Below, piece by piece: positions 36,801-44,778 of a stretch of 64,000 bases of DNA. Under the pieces are notes generated by a model. It did no database searches. It had not been told where the DNA came from and saw only the letters and a list, made by a program, of their open reading frames with translations. The translations under genes and the position numbers were made by a program. Source of the DNA: Amyelois transitella (lineage: Eukaryota > Arthropoda > Insecta > Lepidoptera > Pyralidae); NCBI RefSeq assembly GCF_032362555.1, contig NC_083534.1:90001-154000 (forward strand), written 5' to 3'. Numbering within the stretch: position 1 is the stretch's first letter; each line of letters starts with the position of its first letter.

Positions 36801-39800
36801 TAACTGCAAAGGTTTTCATTCAAAAATTGTGGAAGTCTGGGTTGTCTTGGGATGATGAACTTCCTGAAGATTTGTTACACGAATGGCTCACATACAGAGC
36901 TGAACTCTCAAAACTGAAAGCCATATTTATTCCAAGATGGCTAAATTTTAATCAAGGTTGTGAAGTTGAACTGCATGCCTTCGCAGACGCATCTCAAATG
37001 GCTTACGCTGGAGTGGTGTACTTTCGAACAATAAACTCTAATGGCGAAATTCTTTTTATGTCATCAGGTGTGGACTACGCGGGCCCCATAAATCTCCGAT
37101 TTTCTCCTGGTAGAGGAGCTAAATCCTACAAAGGCTACATTTGCCTATTTGTTTGCATGGTAACTCGCGCTATTCACATAGAAGTGGTATCTGATTTGAC
37201 TTCCAAGGGCTTTATTTCCGCTTTTCGTAGGTTTGTTGGTCGTCGTGGTCGTTGCACCGACTTGCATTGCGACAACGGCACTAACTTTGTTGGTGCTGAC
37301 AAAGAGCTCAGAGAAATTTTCAACGCAACTAAATCAATTATTGCTCAAGAGATTGCGGAATTATTAGCTATGGAAGGAACAAAATTCCATTACATTCCAC
37401 CTCTTAGTCCTAACTTTGGTGGTCTTTGGGAAGCAGGTGTGCGCTCAGTTAAGACACATTTAAAGAAGGTGATAGGGGATCGTACTCTGACCTATGAGGA
37501 AATGTGTACGGTTTTAGTGCAGATCGAATCTTGCCTCAATTCTCGACCACTTACTCAGTTAAGTGAACATTCAGTCGACCCTCTCCCCTTGACGCCTGGT
37601 CATTTTCTAGTAGGTGAACCTCTCATTAATGTATGTGACAATAATTTTGCGAATCAAACTGAAAATGTTAATTTAACTAGTAGATGGAAATTAGTACAAA
37701 AAATTGCGAATGATTTCTGGCATATATGGTCAAAAGACTATTTATTAAATTTAGATAAGAGGTATAAATGGACTACTAAAAAATCAGAACCTGATGTTGG
37801 TGATATTGTAATTGTTAGAGAGGATAATCTTCCTCCAACTAAATGGATTCTTGGTAGAATCATTGAAACACATCCAGGCAAAGATAACATCACTCGTGTT
37901 GTTACGATAAAATGCAAGGACAAATTGTTGAAACGTCCTATAAATAAACTTTGTTTTCTGCCTAAATGATTCATGTTTGTTAAAAAATTAATCGTAGTTT
38001 CTATAAATTGAATACATAAATATACTTTAGGTTCTTTCTTTAGTTCCACCATATGTTATGGTGGGCGGTTTTATATAATAAATATAGCATTTGTATTATA
38101 GGTATGTAATAGCCTTGTCACGGTGGGCGGTTTTATTGTATACTTTTATAATAATTTCACAAATCTTACGCATACATGTAATTAATCAATAAGGTTTGAC
38201 ATAGAATACGTACTAGAATTTTTGATAATTGAAGTGAATCTAAGTTCTTATAGACTGTTTTTTAAAGGACAAGTCCTTGGTGGGCGGGATGTTGAAATTT
38301 ATGTAAAGAATCGCTTCATTTCCCACTATTTGTCATCCTATTAAATCCATACATTAAATAGTATCAACCTCTTTTTCACATGTTACTGGCCAGTTATAAA
38401 AAGTTACATGTTTTGTTTTTTATTAAGGAACTTGAGTGAAAAAATTTGAATATCAAAAACTAACTACGCAATAGTTCATCAAAGAGATACATAATTTTAG
38501 GGTCGCTTTTATTTTACAATATATATTATTTAAAGTGTGTGTGCGTTTTTATTTGTTGTGAAGCTCTAATATCGTAGTTCGCGAATTGAACAGTTATAGT
38601 CAATTACCTCCGATTAAAATTATAACAAAATTAAATTTATAAACAAAACAATTTAAATCAGAGTAAAAAGCGTGGGGTGCATTTTACTTCATTTTCATAA
38701 CTCTCTTGTCATAAATATATGCTAATAGAATGATTTTAATATTTACTACATCAGGCACCCCACGCTTTTTACTCAGATTTCAATTGTTTTGTTTATAAAT
38801 TTAATTTTGTTATAATTTTAATCGGAGGTAATTGACTATAACCGATTGTTCGACTTGCTACTACTGTTTTATAATTCCTTTGTCTTTAAATTTTATTTTC
38901 TATTTTTTAGTTTGATTAGCAATAAAGCGTAGTTTTTTAGTTTTTTTTAATTATAGTGGCATCATCCATTGCCAATTTACATTCATTTCATTTCATGGTG
39001 CGTGTCAATTTTATTTTCAATTCAATTTCAACGATACATGTTCGCGCCTACCTACACGATTCGCGCCCATTGATTGATGCATTGGCGCGCTGGCGCGGTA
39101 AAGTTGCCGATTTTCGACGCGAGAAGCTATTTGGCGCTGTTGCAGCGGCGTCTACGCGCATCATTGGTCCGATGCGCTGTCGTCGAGACTACGACGACAA
39201 CTTTCGCCCGCCATTTTAATTGTTACATCACAGCAAAGCTGAGTTTCGTTAATTATCGTGTTGCGAGTAATATTGTAAAATAAACATAATCAGTGCGTTA
39301 CATCAGTGCAAATTACGTACAAATAAGTGTTTACGCCGTCTTAACAAAATGTCTAAAGATAAGGGCGAATCGGAATTCGCAATTGCTGAGTCCTATGATT
39401 TGGCCGCTCTTCGACGCAAACGCGCTGCCGTTAAAGGTGTTATCACCAAATTGCATAACGCCCTGCGTGATCCAAGCGCCTCTGAGTTAGACAAACACGC
39501 TTTGTGCGTCAGAGAAGAACGTCTGCGATCTTCATTTTCTAAGTGGGAGGACTTACGCCTCGACATTTTAGCGATGGATCCTGATGACCCCGAGGACGAC
39601 GTTGAAAAGAAGCGAGCATTAGCACTCGAGAATGTGGAACGAGATAAGGTACTGTTGGCTCCGAAGGCTGTCCACGTAGCCACTGTGAAGAAGGTACAGC
39701 CTGCCAGCGCTGAGAAGAGCTGCATACTTTGTGTTGCTGCCGCCTGAGCCTCGAGTTAGCCGGTACAACTGTGCGGGGCATGGGGACATCACAGCTTCAC

Positions 39801-42800
39801 CTCCGTTACTTAATACAAAGTTTGGTCATGTAGTCGCAGGTAGCATTAACTCAGATAATATTTATTTGAAACACAACCAAGCAGTAACCTCCTTATTTTG
39901 TGAAACATGTACTTCTAGCTTAAATCATACTCTTACTGAATTTTGGCAATGTGAAAAGGTTCCTGAAACATTTACAGAAACACATTCTGAACATGAATTG
40001 TGTGAAAATATATTTTTAGAAAATATTCAACTGGACACACAAAATAACAAAATGCAAGTTGTCCTGCCATTAAAACAGCCTTTAGATTTTATTAATCAGT
40101 CTTTAGGAGACTCATTACATTTAGCTTTACAAAGATTTTATAACTTAGAAGCTAGACTTACAAAAGACCCTAGTCTTTATAAATTGTATTCAGACTTCAT
40201 TAATGAATACATAAATCAAGGGCATGGTACAGTCATTGACATCAGTCAATACAATTTAACAACTGATCCAGTGTACTTCCTGCCACACCACCCAGTTCTT
40301 AACTTACAAAAGAAAACAACAAAATGTCGTGTTGTTATGGATGGTTCTATGAAAACCAGCAATAAGACTTCTTTAAACGATTTATTGCTTAATGGGCCTG
40401 TAGTACAAAAGGAACTTGTTGATGTTTTGTTACTATTCAGAGTAGATAATTATTTCTTCATAACAGACATAAAAAACATGTTTCGCAATATATTATTACA
40501 TCCAAAATACAGGTCTTTACAAAATATTCTATGGAGATATAATCCCAATGATAGTGTTCAGTGCATTCAACTAAACACTGTCACCTATGGGTTGAAAAGT
40601 TCATCTTACTTAGCAACTAGGTGTTTGAAATGGTTAGCTGAGCTATACAAGGATGACTTCCCATTGGCTGCATTTATATTAAATAACTGTACATATGTTG
40701 ATGATATTCTTTTCTCAGACTGTTCCTCGGATAACTTGATAGAAGCCCGAGAGCAGCTATGTAAACTATTGAGTCTAGGTAGTTTTCAGTTACATAAGTG
40801 GGTGTCTAATTCAGAACAATTATTACAAGACATCCCACAAGATAGACAACATTTTGATGAGGTAGATTTACAAACAAATAATCATTTATTAAAAACTTTG
40901 GGCATGTGTTACAATACTCAGTCAGATGCATTTATAGTGTCAAGTCCAAAACCTATTGGTAATATGCCTCAGTGTAAGCGAGAGATTCTTAGTTTTATAA
41001 GCCAGTTTTTTGATCCATTAGGATTTGCTGGGCCCATAGTGGTAGGTGCTAAAGTCATCATGCAACAACTGTGGAAAGCTCAAATAGACTGGGATTCGTT
41101 ACCTGATAAGGAGTTGCTTCAAGCATGGCATGAGTTTTACACTAGCTTAATTTCAATGAAACCACTAATTATAGAGCGTTACATAAGGTTGCACAATAGC
41201 AGCTTTGCACAAATTATTGGGTTTGCCGATGCTTCCAGCACTACTGCCTATGGCTGTTGTGTATACTTAAGATGTGTTGACGAGGCAGCCAATGTTAAGG
41301 TTTCCTTGTTATGCTCAAAATCGCGCATAAATCCTGCTTCACAAAGCTTATCTGTTCCAAGACTGGAGCTTAACGCGGCTTTACTGCTCGCTAAGTTAGC
41401 TAGCAGAATCCATGACACACTATCAACAAAAATAAAAATCCATGATGTGTTTCTTTATTCAGATTCACAAATCGTTTTAGCTTGGCTTAAAACTAACATA
41501 AACACGTTAAAAGCGTATGTAGCCAATCGTGTTAAGGCTATAATACAACTCACACATGCGCACACTTGGTCGCATGTTAGCTCGCAGGAGAATCCAGCGG
41601 ATTGTCTCAGTAGAGGAGTGCCACCTCACGAGTTAGCTGACCACCCCCTCTGGTGGAGGGGACCAACATTTTTACATTCAAGTGAGTATAAACCCAATTT
41701 AAATTTTACAATGCCACAAGAATTGCCTGAGGTCAAGGACTCTTCCACATGCTTGAGCGCTATGGTTTGTTTTTCCACCAATATTATTTCAAAAACATTA
41801 TGTCTAGATTTTCTGGACAAATTTTCAGATATCAATAAAATGCAAAGAGTGTTAGCTTACGTCCTACGTTTTTGTCAAAATGCAAAGTCCAAGGGTAATA
41901 GAAATAAGCTCAACTATGTAACTAGTCAGGAACTTAATAACTCTTTGTCAATTATTGTGATGTATGAACAACAAAAGTTCCTTAAGGATGATATTCATGC
42001 TTTAATATGTGGTAAGGCAATTGTCAAAGGCAATTTGAAATCTCTTTTTCCTTTTATTGATGACAGTGGTTTGCTGCGTGTTGGAGGCCGGTTGCACAAT
42101 GCTGATATGCCATATTCGCAGAAGCATCCAATCATTTTGCCGCGAGACTCGCGCGTCACTAATTTAATAATTCATAGTGAACATTTGAGAAACCTTCACG
42201 CAGGCCCTAAGCTGACTCTGTCATCATTAAGACAAAGATTTTGGATAGTACATGGTTTAAGAGAAGTTAAAAAAGTTTTATTCAAGTGTACCATTTGTTT
42301 TAGATTAAAAGCGGAAGCTTCTAAGCAATTGATGGGTTCTTTGCCTCCTGATAGGGTGAAAGCATGTCGCGCCTTTCAAAAAGTCGGTTTAGATTACACT
42401 GGAGCAATATCATTGAAAATAGCAAGAGTTAGAAAGCCAATAATCACAAAGGGTTATGTTTGTGTGTTTGTATGCTTTGTAACCAAAGCAATGCATTTAG
42501 AGCTTGCTTCAGGTTTAAAGACGGAGACTTTCATTGCATGTTTAAACAGGTTTATTGCCAGAAGAGGGTTGCCTACTGACATATACAGCGACAACGCTTC
42601 AACCTTCAGGTGTGCGGAGAGGCAGTTAGATGCTTTGTACAAATTACATAACTCCATAGAACATCAAAAATTAGTTTCTCAATTTACAGCTCAAAAAGGG
42701 ATAAAATTTCACCATTTACCTTGTTATTCCCCGACGTTCGCCGGTTTGGCCGAAAGTGGTGTAAAAAGTTGTAAAAATTTGTTAAAGAGAGTGTTACAAA

Positions 42801-44778
42801 AGGCAATTTTAACTTATGAAGAATTGTACACAGTTTTATGTCAAATTGAGGCCATATTAAATAGTAGACCTTTAATGCCACTATCTAATGATGTAACTGA
42901 TTATTCCTGCATTACTCCAGGACATTTTTTGATAGGTACTGCTTTAAATACATACCCAGATGCAAATGTTACTGTTATTACTAAATCTCAATTTTGGAAA
43001 ATATGTAATGATATGAAATTAGAATTCTGGAAAAGGTGGAGTAAGCACTATTTGAATTTATTACAATGTCGACCTAAGTGGCAGATCTCTCAACCAAATG
43101 TAAAGATAGGTTCACTTGTTATACTTAAGGACGAAAATTTGTCGCCAATGTACTGGCCCTTAGCCAGAGTAATTAATACCTATCCAGGCGATGATGGAAA
43201 GGTCCGTGTAGTTGAAGTTAAAACTTCAAACGGCCATATACATAGAAGAGCAGTAGTGAAAATATGTGTCCTACCGCTAGATACGGAAGAACGGCAGTAG
43301 CTGCGCCTATTGGTGTTGTGTACCGACCCCGAGATATGTGTTTACTATCGTAGGGATAGGCGCAGCAACAGCCTTACATACATTTTCGTATAAATAGTAT
43401 TAAGTTACTTTTTGTTATCTAGTTCTTTCTAATAGAACAAGCACAAATTTAGTGTTTCTATAAAACACAAGTAAGAATGTTACATTTTAAATTAAAAAAA
43501 GGGCATGCATAGTTTTTAAACATTTAATGTAAATTTTAAAACGCCTTACATATGTTTTCATGTCTGTTAAGTGTTGTACTGCTATTAACAATCTGTAATT
43601 GTAACTTGTAGTGCAGTTCTAACTTCACTTTATGTACAATGCATGGCAACTACATATCTTTATATTTAATATTATATATTATGTCATTCTACTTATGTAC
43701 CTATTATAGTGTACTCACGGTATATTAAGTTTGTAAAATGTTTCACATAATATAACCTTCTTTTGCCCCGGCAATATGTTGGAACACCAACATTAAAATA
43801 TTTTATTTTTTTTAATTTGTTTGTTCGATATGGCAACATTGTACATCCGATCTTCCTTCCTGTTGGTCACCGCAATAAAGCGACACGAGTCTTGTCCGTT
43901 AACTCAAGGAATTTTATTTTACCAGTCCAATACATACAGTCCACTTTACATTACAATCTATCCATTTACATACTTTTTCATTTATTTTTTCTCTCATATT
44001 ATTTTAGTGCCGTGTGGTTCCCGGCACCGTGCCGTGTGGTTCCCGGCACCAATACAAAAAAGAATAGGACCACTCCATCTCTTTCCCATGGATGTCGTAA
44101 AAGGCGACTAAGGGATAGGCTTATAAACTTGGGATTCTTCTTTTAGGCGATGGGCTAGCAACCTGTCACTATTTGAATCTCAATTCTATCATTAAGCCAA
44201 ATAGCTGAACGTGGCCATTTAGTCTTCAAGACTGTTGGCCCTGCATGGGATATGGACGTGACCATATGTATGTGTATGTATGTAAGCCAATTATAGGTCC
44301 TCAGAAATAGAAATACAATGGTGATATAAAAGTTGAACAAAACTAAACACAACACTTGCAATCGAGTACAACAAGTAAAGTGGCTGACAAGTGCTTAAAA
44401 GTCTAAGAATTAACAATATATATATAATATTAATAAAAACTACTAATCCTGTAAGTGCTCATACAAAAGTCGTTGAGTTATGAATTCGAAAGTTTGTAAG
44501 GGTGTGTGTTTGTTCCTCATTCACGCGACTGAGACGGTGTTTGATGAAATTTAATACACATTGGGACATGGCCGAGGTGGGATTCGAACCTGCGCCTTTC
44601 TGTGCATCACGCATTTTAACCGGGCACCTTACCGACTCGCCCGGCGACGCTCATATCAATTAGTATACCTACTGACAACAAAATAAATGCTTGATACCTT
44701 ATCTTCGAGCGAGCCCCCGAGCCCGCCCAGCGCGGACGTGCTGGCGGAGGCCGCGCCGCTAGCAGCCATGCCCGACAT
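25151..44778 (-). CDS. COP1: E3 ubiquitin-protein ligase COP1
   Basis: Seven exons in transcript order: 44778-44698, 30321-30087, 29419-29157, 28290-28176, 27100-26997, 26543-26327 and 26247-25151 give 703 aa; human COP1 has 731. The C3HC4 RING is in exon 2 (C33, C36, C48, H50, C53, C56, C67, C70), a coiled coil in exons 3-4, and the conserved [15 protein letters not shown] joint spans exons 5-6. A Pro/Ala-rich linker fills exon 6. The seven-bladed WD40 propeller is mainly in exon 7, ending in [17 protein letters not shown]1 is known to ubiquitinate transcription factors, working with DET1-CUL4 or alone. No disabling change was seen. Exon 1 (MSGMAAS to SLEDK) joins RING exon 2 as in vertebrates (EDK before the RING). 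Intron 1 is 14.4 kb of mostly transposons. The start could lie further upstream, because an acceptor-like TTTCCAG directly precedes the chosen ATG. Confidence 0.95.
26795..26905 (-). mobile_element. Small LINE-tail-like remnant
   Basis: ataaatattataaatgcgaaagtctgt and accgattcgaatg resemble RTE-type tails read in antisense. It is a short diverged fragment in COP1 intron 5. Confidence 0.4.
27180..27520. mobile_element. Composite of LINE tail and family A repeat
   Basis: 27180-27290 is a direct LINE 3' tail (gtggatgaagcgaatgaagtatg, then cctccgggaaagaggcgtg). 27292-27520 is an inverted family A copy ending at gccgggaaccacacgg. A truncated family A tail precedes both at 27150-27180, so one repeat was inserted into another. 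Confidence 0.7.
27785..28005 (+). mobile_element. tRNA-Asp-like SINE, family C
   Basis: The head resembles a tRNA: A box tggcgcagcggtagtacg, anticodon-loop-like ctgtcac and B box ggttcgaatcc inside a perfect T-stem. The acceptor stem has mismatches. A body with atcgttgagttagcatctc and ttcgaggctgactcaatcagt follows, shared with 56547-56809. It lies in COP1 intron 4. Confidence 0.85.
28580..28860 (+). mobile_element. Non-LTR retrotransposon 3' end
   Basis: Frame remnants read [11 protein letters not shown] and [11 protein letters not shown], then tail DNA gtggatgaagcgaaagaattatg. It belongs to the same LINE type as 15361-15670 and has stop codons. A GVPQGS-like polymerase fragment lies just upstream near 28513. 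Confidence 0.7.
28875..29045 (-). pseudogene. Decayed duplicate of COP1 exon 3
   Basis: It aligns over most of its length with COP1 exon 3 (29157-29419) in the same orientation. Shared peptide pieces include [20 protein letters not shown] and [12 protein letters not shown] deletion of roughly ten bases in the middle shifts the frame and TAA and TAG stops follow, so it cannot be a functional alternative exon. Base composition has drifted to AT-rich. Confidence 0.85.
29548..29798 (+). mobile_element. Family A repeat
   Basis: A near full-length copy in COP1 intron 2, with the (TGTA)n tail at the right end and a damaged head. Confidence 0.8.
30380..30583 (+). repeat. 5' LTR of BEL element 2
   Basis: It begins tgttggaacaccaacatt and ends catactttttca. 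No difference from 43777-43980 was seen by eye. Confidence 0.9.
30741..32036. repeat. Two tandem copies of a 640-654 bp repeat
   Basis: Copy 1 is 30741-31394 and copy 2 is 31395 to about 32036. Both start ctacgcttttattagcttgg with a (TGTA)n run and end near gagtgacagttt. The TGTA run is longer in copy 1, with few other differences. No coding function was recognised. The repeat interrupts the leader of BEL element 2. Confidence 0.88.
32379..32427 (+). pseudogene. THAP-domain first exon (transposase remnant)
   Basis: A short open exon encodes [17 protein letters not shown] and is followed by a GTATGT donor. The C-x(2-4)-C start is typical of the THAP zinc finger of P-element-like transposases and their host relatives. 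No further THAP exon was found before the next insertion. Confidence 0.6.
32592..32752 (-). mobile_element. Family A repeat, inverted, partial
   Basis: Tail (TACA)n, cttgcggggtagacagagcc and middle part are present. The head is missing after cgcctaaaaaagaat. Confidence 0.8.
33112..33414 (+). repeat. 5' LTR of BEL element 1
   Basis: It starts tgttgaaatttatgtaaag and ends gcgaattgaaca. Confidence 0.95.
33764..37969 (+). CDS. BEL/Pao Gag-Pol polyprotein with internal deletion
   Basis: One uninterrupted frame of 1,401 codons. The Gag region (DUF1759-like, about residues 80-320) is followed by CCHC-like knuckles ([21 protein letters not shown]), an aspartic protease (D486 in LIDQGS), reverse transcriptase (YVDD at 897-900), the first part of RNase H (D1075 in FADAS) and the integrase core (D1104, D1170, E1223). 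Around residues 1095-1103 the RNase H sequence jumps directly to the integrase GVDYAGP motif. The rest of RNase H and the zinc-binding integrase N-terminus are therefore missing, although the frame is kept. Full BEL polyproteins are usually several hundred residues longer. The product is probably not autonomous (inference). Confidence 0.93.
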   Translation: MPIIMSVNKSIVIQKERLAKLLKAESNYKKSPKDRITRGYIETRLENVDALWKEFNQEHFNIYGSATTEEIKTQEYFVKGIYDIFEETYTHYKGCLKEALRGTGDVFEEAQGSMESQSVVEKHRSNEVKLPKIELPKFCGKYEDWQQYFDLFTSLIHKNRSLSAVEKLHYLKSTLSGEAEVLIRNLPTTDLNYDAAWKKLIARYNNKRYNLNIILKNLFSQKQITSESAHAIRRLLDTTTSCITSINNLGIDTKQWDVILIFLVVSKLDNESLRQWEVNTSGIASDALPSWSDLVVFLESRFRTLEMIDSGKEISKAPQYKRTEKVKSFASVQDNITKHQCTMCSGDHFLYQCKSFGQLIPRERQEFVQTKSLCYNCLSPTHSVYKCRYTTSCRRCGRRHHSLLHQEKEKQQELTNNSENNHAHTQSQRQNQADIQHSSPNHGVNVVANFAKEEAVIGSADVLLATAIVKAYSFNGKYCLLRALIDQGSQASFVTEETVQTLGLKRIPVSGCVSGVGDGRLHIRHMVSFRIESRRDPSKCIQISAYVLRSLISRLPSSKPSSPDWSEIENLSLADPGFISPGRIDVLLGAEVYGDIILNDIIKHPEGHLLAQNTIFGWIISGKVPQGAPTDVTKMVSLNVQVKEDFLLKQFWELENEPNSIQKKFSKMEEKCEEFFDLTTTRNKEGRFVVRLPFNSDDPECQYGGLKEIAQKRFYHLEKKLQKNPKLKEEYGKVMQEYLDLGHMKEIKDEAIHPKAVYFPHHAVVREDRETTKLRVVFDASCKGANGVSLNDNLLIGPKLQQDLRHILMRWRRFPICIVADIVKMYRQVRIHDDDTRFQRILWRFNPDEPLGQFELLTLTFGTACAPHLAVKSLQRLAEDEQLNYPTASEITKRDFYVDDLMTCCETEEEAIQIYTEMNKLMEAGGFQLQKWSSNNKVLLQFIGQDNQKTAPSIHIKADNMVKVLGICWNRNSDEFQYTVELHEVNKSPTKRQVLSDIARIYDPMGWIAPVVLTAKVFIQKLWKSGLSWDDELPEDLLHEWLTYRAELSKLKAIFIPRWLNFNQGCEVELHAFADASQMAYAGVVYFRTINSNGEILFMSSGVDYAGPINLRFSPGRGAKSYKGYICLFVCMVTRAIHIEVVSDLTSKGFISAFRRFVGRRGRCTDLHCDNGTNFVGADKELREIFNATKSIIAQEIAELLAMEGTKFHYIPPLSPNFGGLWEAGVRSVKTHLKKVIGDRTLTYEEMCTVLVQIESCLNSRPLTQLSEHSVDPLPLTPGHFLVGEPLINVCDNNFANQTENVNLTSRWKLVQKIANDFWHIWSKDYLLNLDKRYKWTTKKSEPDVGDIVIVREDNLPPTKWILGRIIETHPGKDNITRVVTIKCKDKLLKRPINKLCFLPK
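38290..38592 (+). repeat. 3' LTR of BEL element 1
   Basis: Same sequence as 33112-33414, followed by the GTTAT duplication. Confidence 0.95.
39349..39747 (+). CDS. Truncated Gag of BEL element 2
   Basis: This 132-aa frame begins [10 protein letters not shown], is rich in charged helical sequence and ends just after a knuckle-like SCILC. Normal BEL Gag is much longer, so most of Gag is absent. The following polymerase frame is +1 relative to it and overlaps by about 17 bp at 39731-39747. It is unclear whether that reflects a deletion joint or programmed frameshifting. Confidence 0.7.
   Translation: MSKDKGESEFAIAESYDLAALRRKRAAVKGVITKLHNALRDPSASELDKHALCVREERLRSSFSKWEDLRLDILAMDPDDPEDDVEKKRALALENVERDKVLLAPKAVHVATVKKVQPASAEKSCILCVAAA
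39731..43300 (+). CDS. BEL/Pao Pol lacking protease
   Basis: The frame of about 1,189 codons has no ATG at its start (the first codon is GTG). Reverse transcriptase carries YVDD at residues 322-325, RNase H has D500 in FADAS, and PRLEL and YSDSQ motifs follow. The integrase has a zinc-binding part (HSEH, then CTIC) and catalytic D888, D954 and E1008. RNase H and integrase look complete, in contrast to BEL element 1. No protease motif or CCHC knuckles were found before the reverse transcriptase. Confidence 0.9.
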   Translation: MLLPPEPRVSRYNCAGHGDITASPPLLNTKFGHVVAGSINSDNIYLKHNQAVTSLFCETCTSSLNHTLTEFWQCEKVPETFTETHSEHELCENIFLENIQLDTQNNKMQVVLPLKQPLDFINQSLGDSLHLALQRFYNLEARLTKDPSLYKLYSDFINEYINQGHGTVIDISQYNLTTDPVYFLPHHPVLNLQKKTTKCRVVMDGSMKTSNKTSLNDLLLNGPVVQKELVDVLLLFRVDNYFFITDIKNMFRNILLHPKYRSLQNILWRYNPNDSVQCIQLNTVTYGLKSSSYLATRCLKWLAELYKDDFPLAAFILNNCTYVDDILFSDCSSDNLIEAREQLCKLLSLGSFQLHKWVSNSEQLLQDIPQDRQHFDEVDLQTNNHLLKTLGMCYNTQSDAFIVSSPKPIGNMPQCKREILSFISQFFDPLGFAGPIVVGAKVIMQQLWKAQIDWDSLPDKELLQAWHEFYTSLISMKPLIIERYIRLHNSSFAQIIGFADASSTTAYGCCVYLRCVDEAANVKVSLLCSKSRINPASQSLSVPRLELNAALLLAKLASRIHDTLSTKIKIHDVFLYSDSQIVLAWLKTNINTLKAYVANRVKAIIQLTHAHTWSHVSSQENPADCLSRGVPPHELADHPLWWRGPTFLHSSEYKPNLNFTMPQELPEVKDSSTCLSAMVCFSTNIISKTLCLDFLDKFSDINKMQRVLAYVLRFCQNAKSKGNRNKLNYVTSQELNNSLSIIVMYEQQKFLKDDIHALICGKAIVKGNLKSLFPFIDDSGLLRVGGRLHNADMPYSQKHPIILPRDSRVTNLIIHSEHLRNLHAGPKLTLSSLRQRFWIVHGLREVKKVLFKCTICFRLKAEASKQLMGSLPPDRVKACRAFQKVGLDYTGAISLKIARVRKPIITKGYVCVFVCFVTKAMHLELASGLKTETFIACLNRFIARRGLPTDIYSDNASTFRCAERQLDALYKLHNSIEHQKLVSQFTAQKGIKFHHLPCYSPTFAGLAESGVKSCKNLLKRVLQKAILTYEELYTVLCQIEAILNSRPLMPLSNDVTDYSCITPGHFLIGTALNTYPDANVTVITKSQFWKICNDMKLEFWKRWSKHYLNLLQCRPKWQISQPNVKIGSLVILKDENLSPMYWPLARVINTYPGDDGKVRVVEVKTSNGHIHRRAVVKICVLPLDTEERQ
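43777..43980 (+). repeat. 3' LTR of BEL element 2
   Basis: Same sequence as 30380-30583, followed by the TTTAT duplication. Confidence 0.9.
44009..44285 (+). mobile_element. Family A repeat with doubled head
   Basis: A well-preserved copy in which the head tgccgtgtggttcccggcacc occurs twice in tandem (44009-44029 and 44030-44050). The tail is tgtatgtgtatgtatgta. Confidence 0.88.
44555..44650 (-). mobile_element. tRNA-derived SINE head, family D, inverted
   Basis: The B-box-like ggtgggattcgaacctgcgcc is read on the minus strand as a tRNA T-arm. It lies just downstream of COP1 exon 1 in intron 1. Confidence 0.6.

Larger units (their letters stand above)
33107..38597 (+). mobile_element. BEL/Pao LTR retrotransposon 1
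   Basis: LTRs are 33112-33414 and 38290-38592 (303 bp each, no difference seen), with TG/CA ends and the 5-bp duplication GTTAT on both sides. The primer binding site just after the 5' LTR (tggtgccgaaacccggga) matches the 3' end of tRNA-Phe. The 3' untranslated part repeats ggtgggcgg three times, the last abutting the 3' LTR as a purine-rich tract. Identical LTRs imply a very young insertion. Confidence 0.95.
33001..38948. mobile_element. Foldback element split by BEL element 1
   Basis: The left arm is 33001-33111 plus 38598-38680 (194 bp). The right arm, 38755-38948, is its near-perfect reverse complement (194 bp). The spacer is 74 bp. A partial duplicate of the outer left arm lies at 32934-32992. 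BEL element 1 was inserted into the left arm. No coding region belongs to the foldback itself. Confidence 0.9.
30375..43985 (+). mobile_element. BEL/Pao LTR retrotransposon 2 with nested insertions
   Basis: LTRs at 30380-30583 and 43777-43980 are each 204 bp and look identical. Both start TG and end CA, and the 5-bp duplication TTTAT flanks them (30375-30379 and 43981-43985). The bases after the 5' LTR (tggtccttc) match the 3' end of tRNA-Tyr, a common BEL primer. The polymerase frame lies at 39731-43300. About 8 kb of other insertions (roughly 30741-38950) separate the left LTR and leader from the body. The element sits in COP1 intron 1, antisense to COP1. Confidence 0.88.

Noticed and set aside
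39731-43300. Envelope-bearing (virus-like) BEL element
   Set aside because: No third open frame or membrane-protein-like sequence lies between integrase and the 3' LTR in either BEL element.
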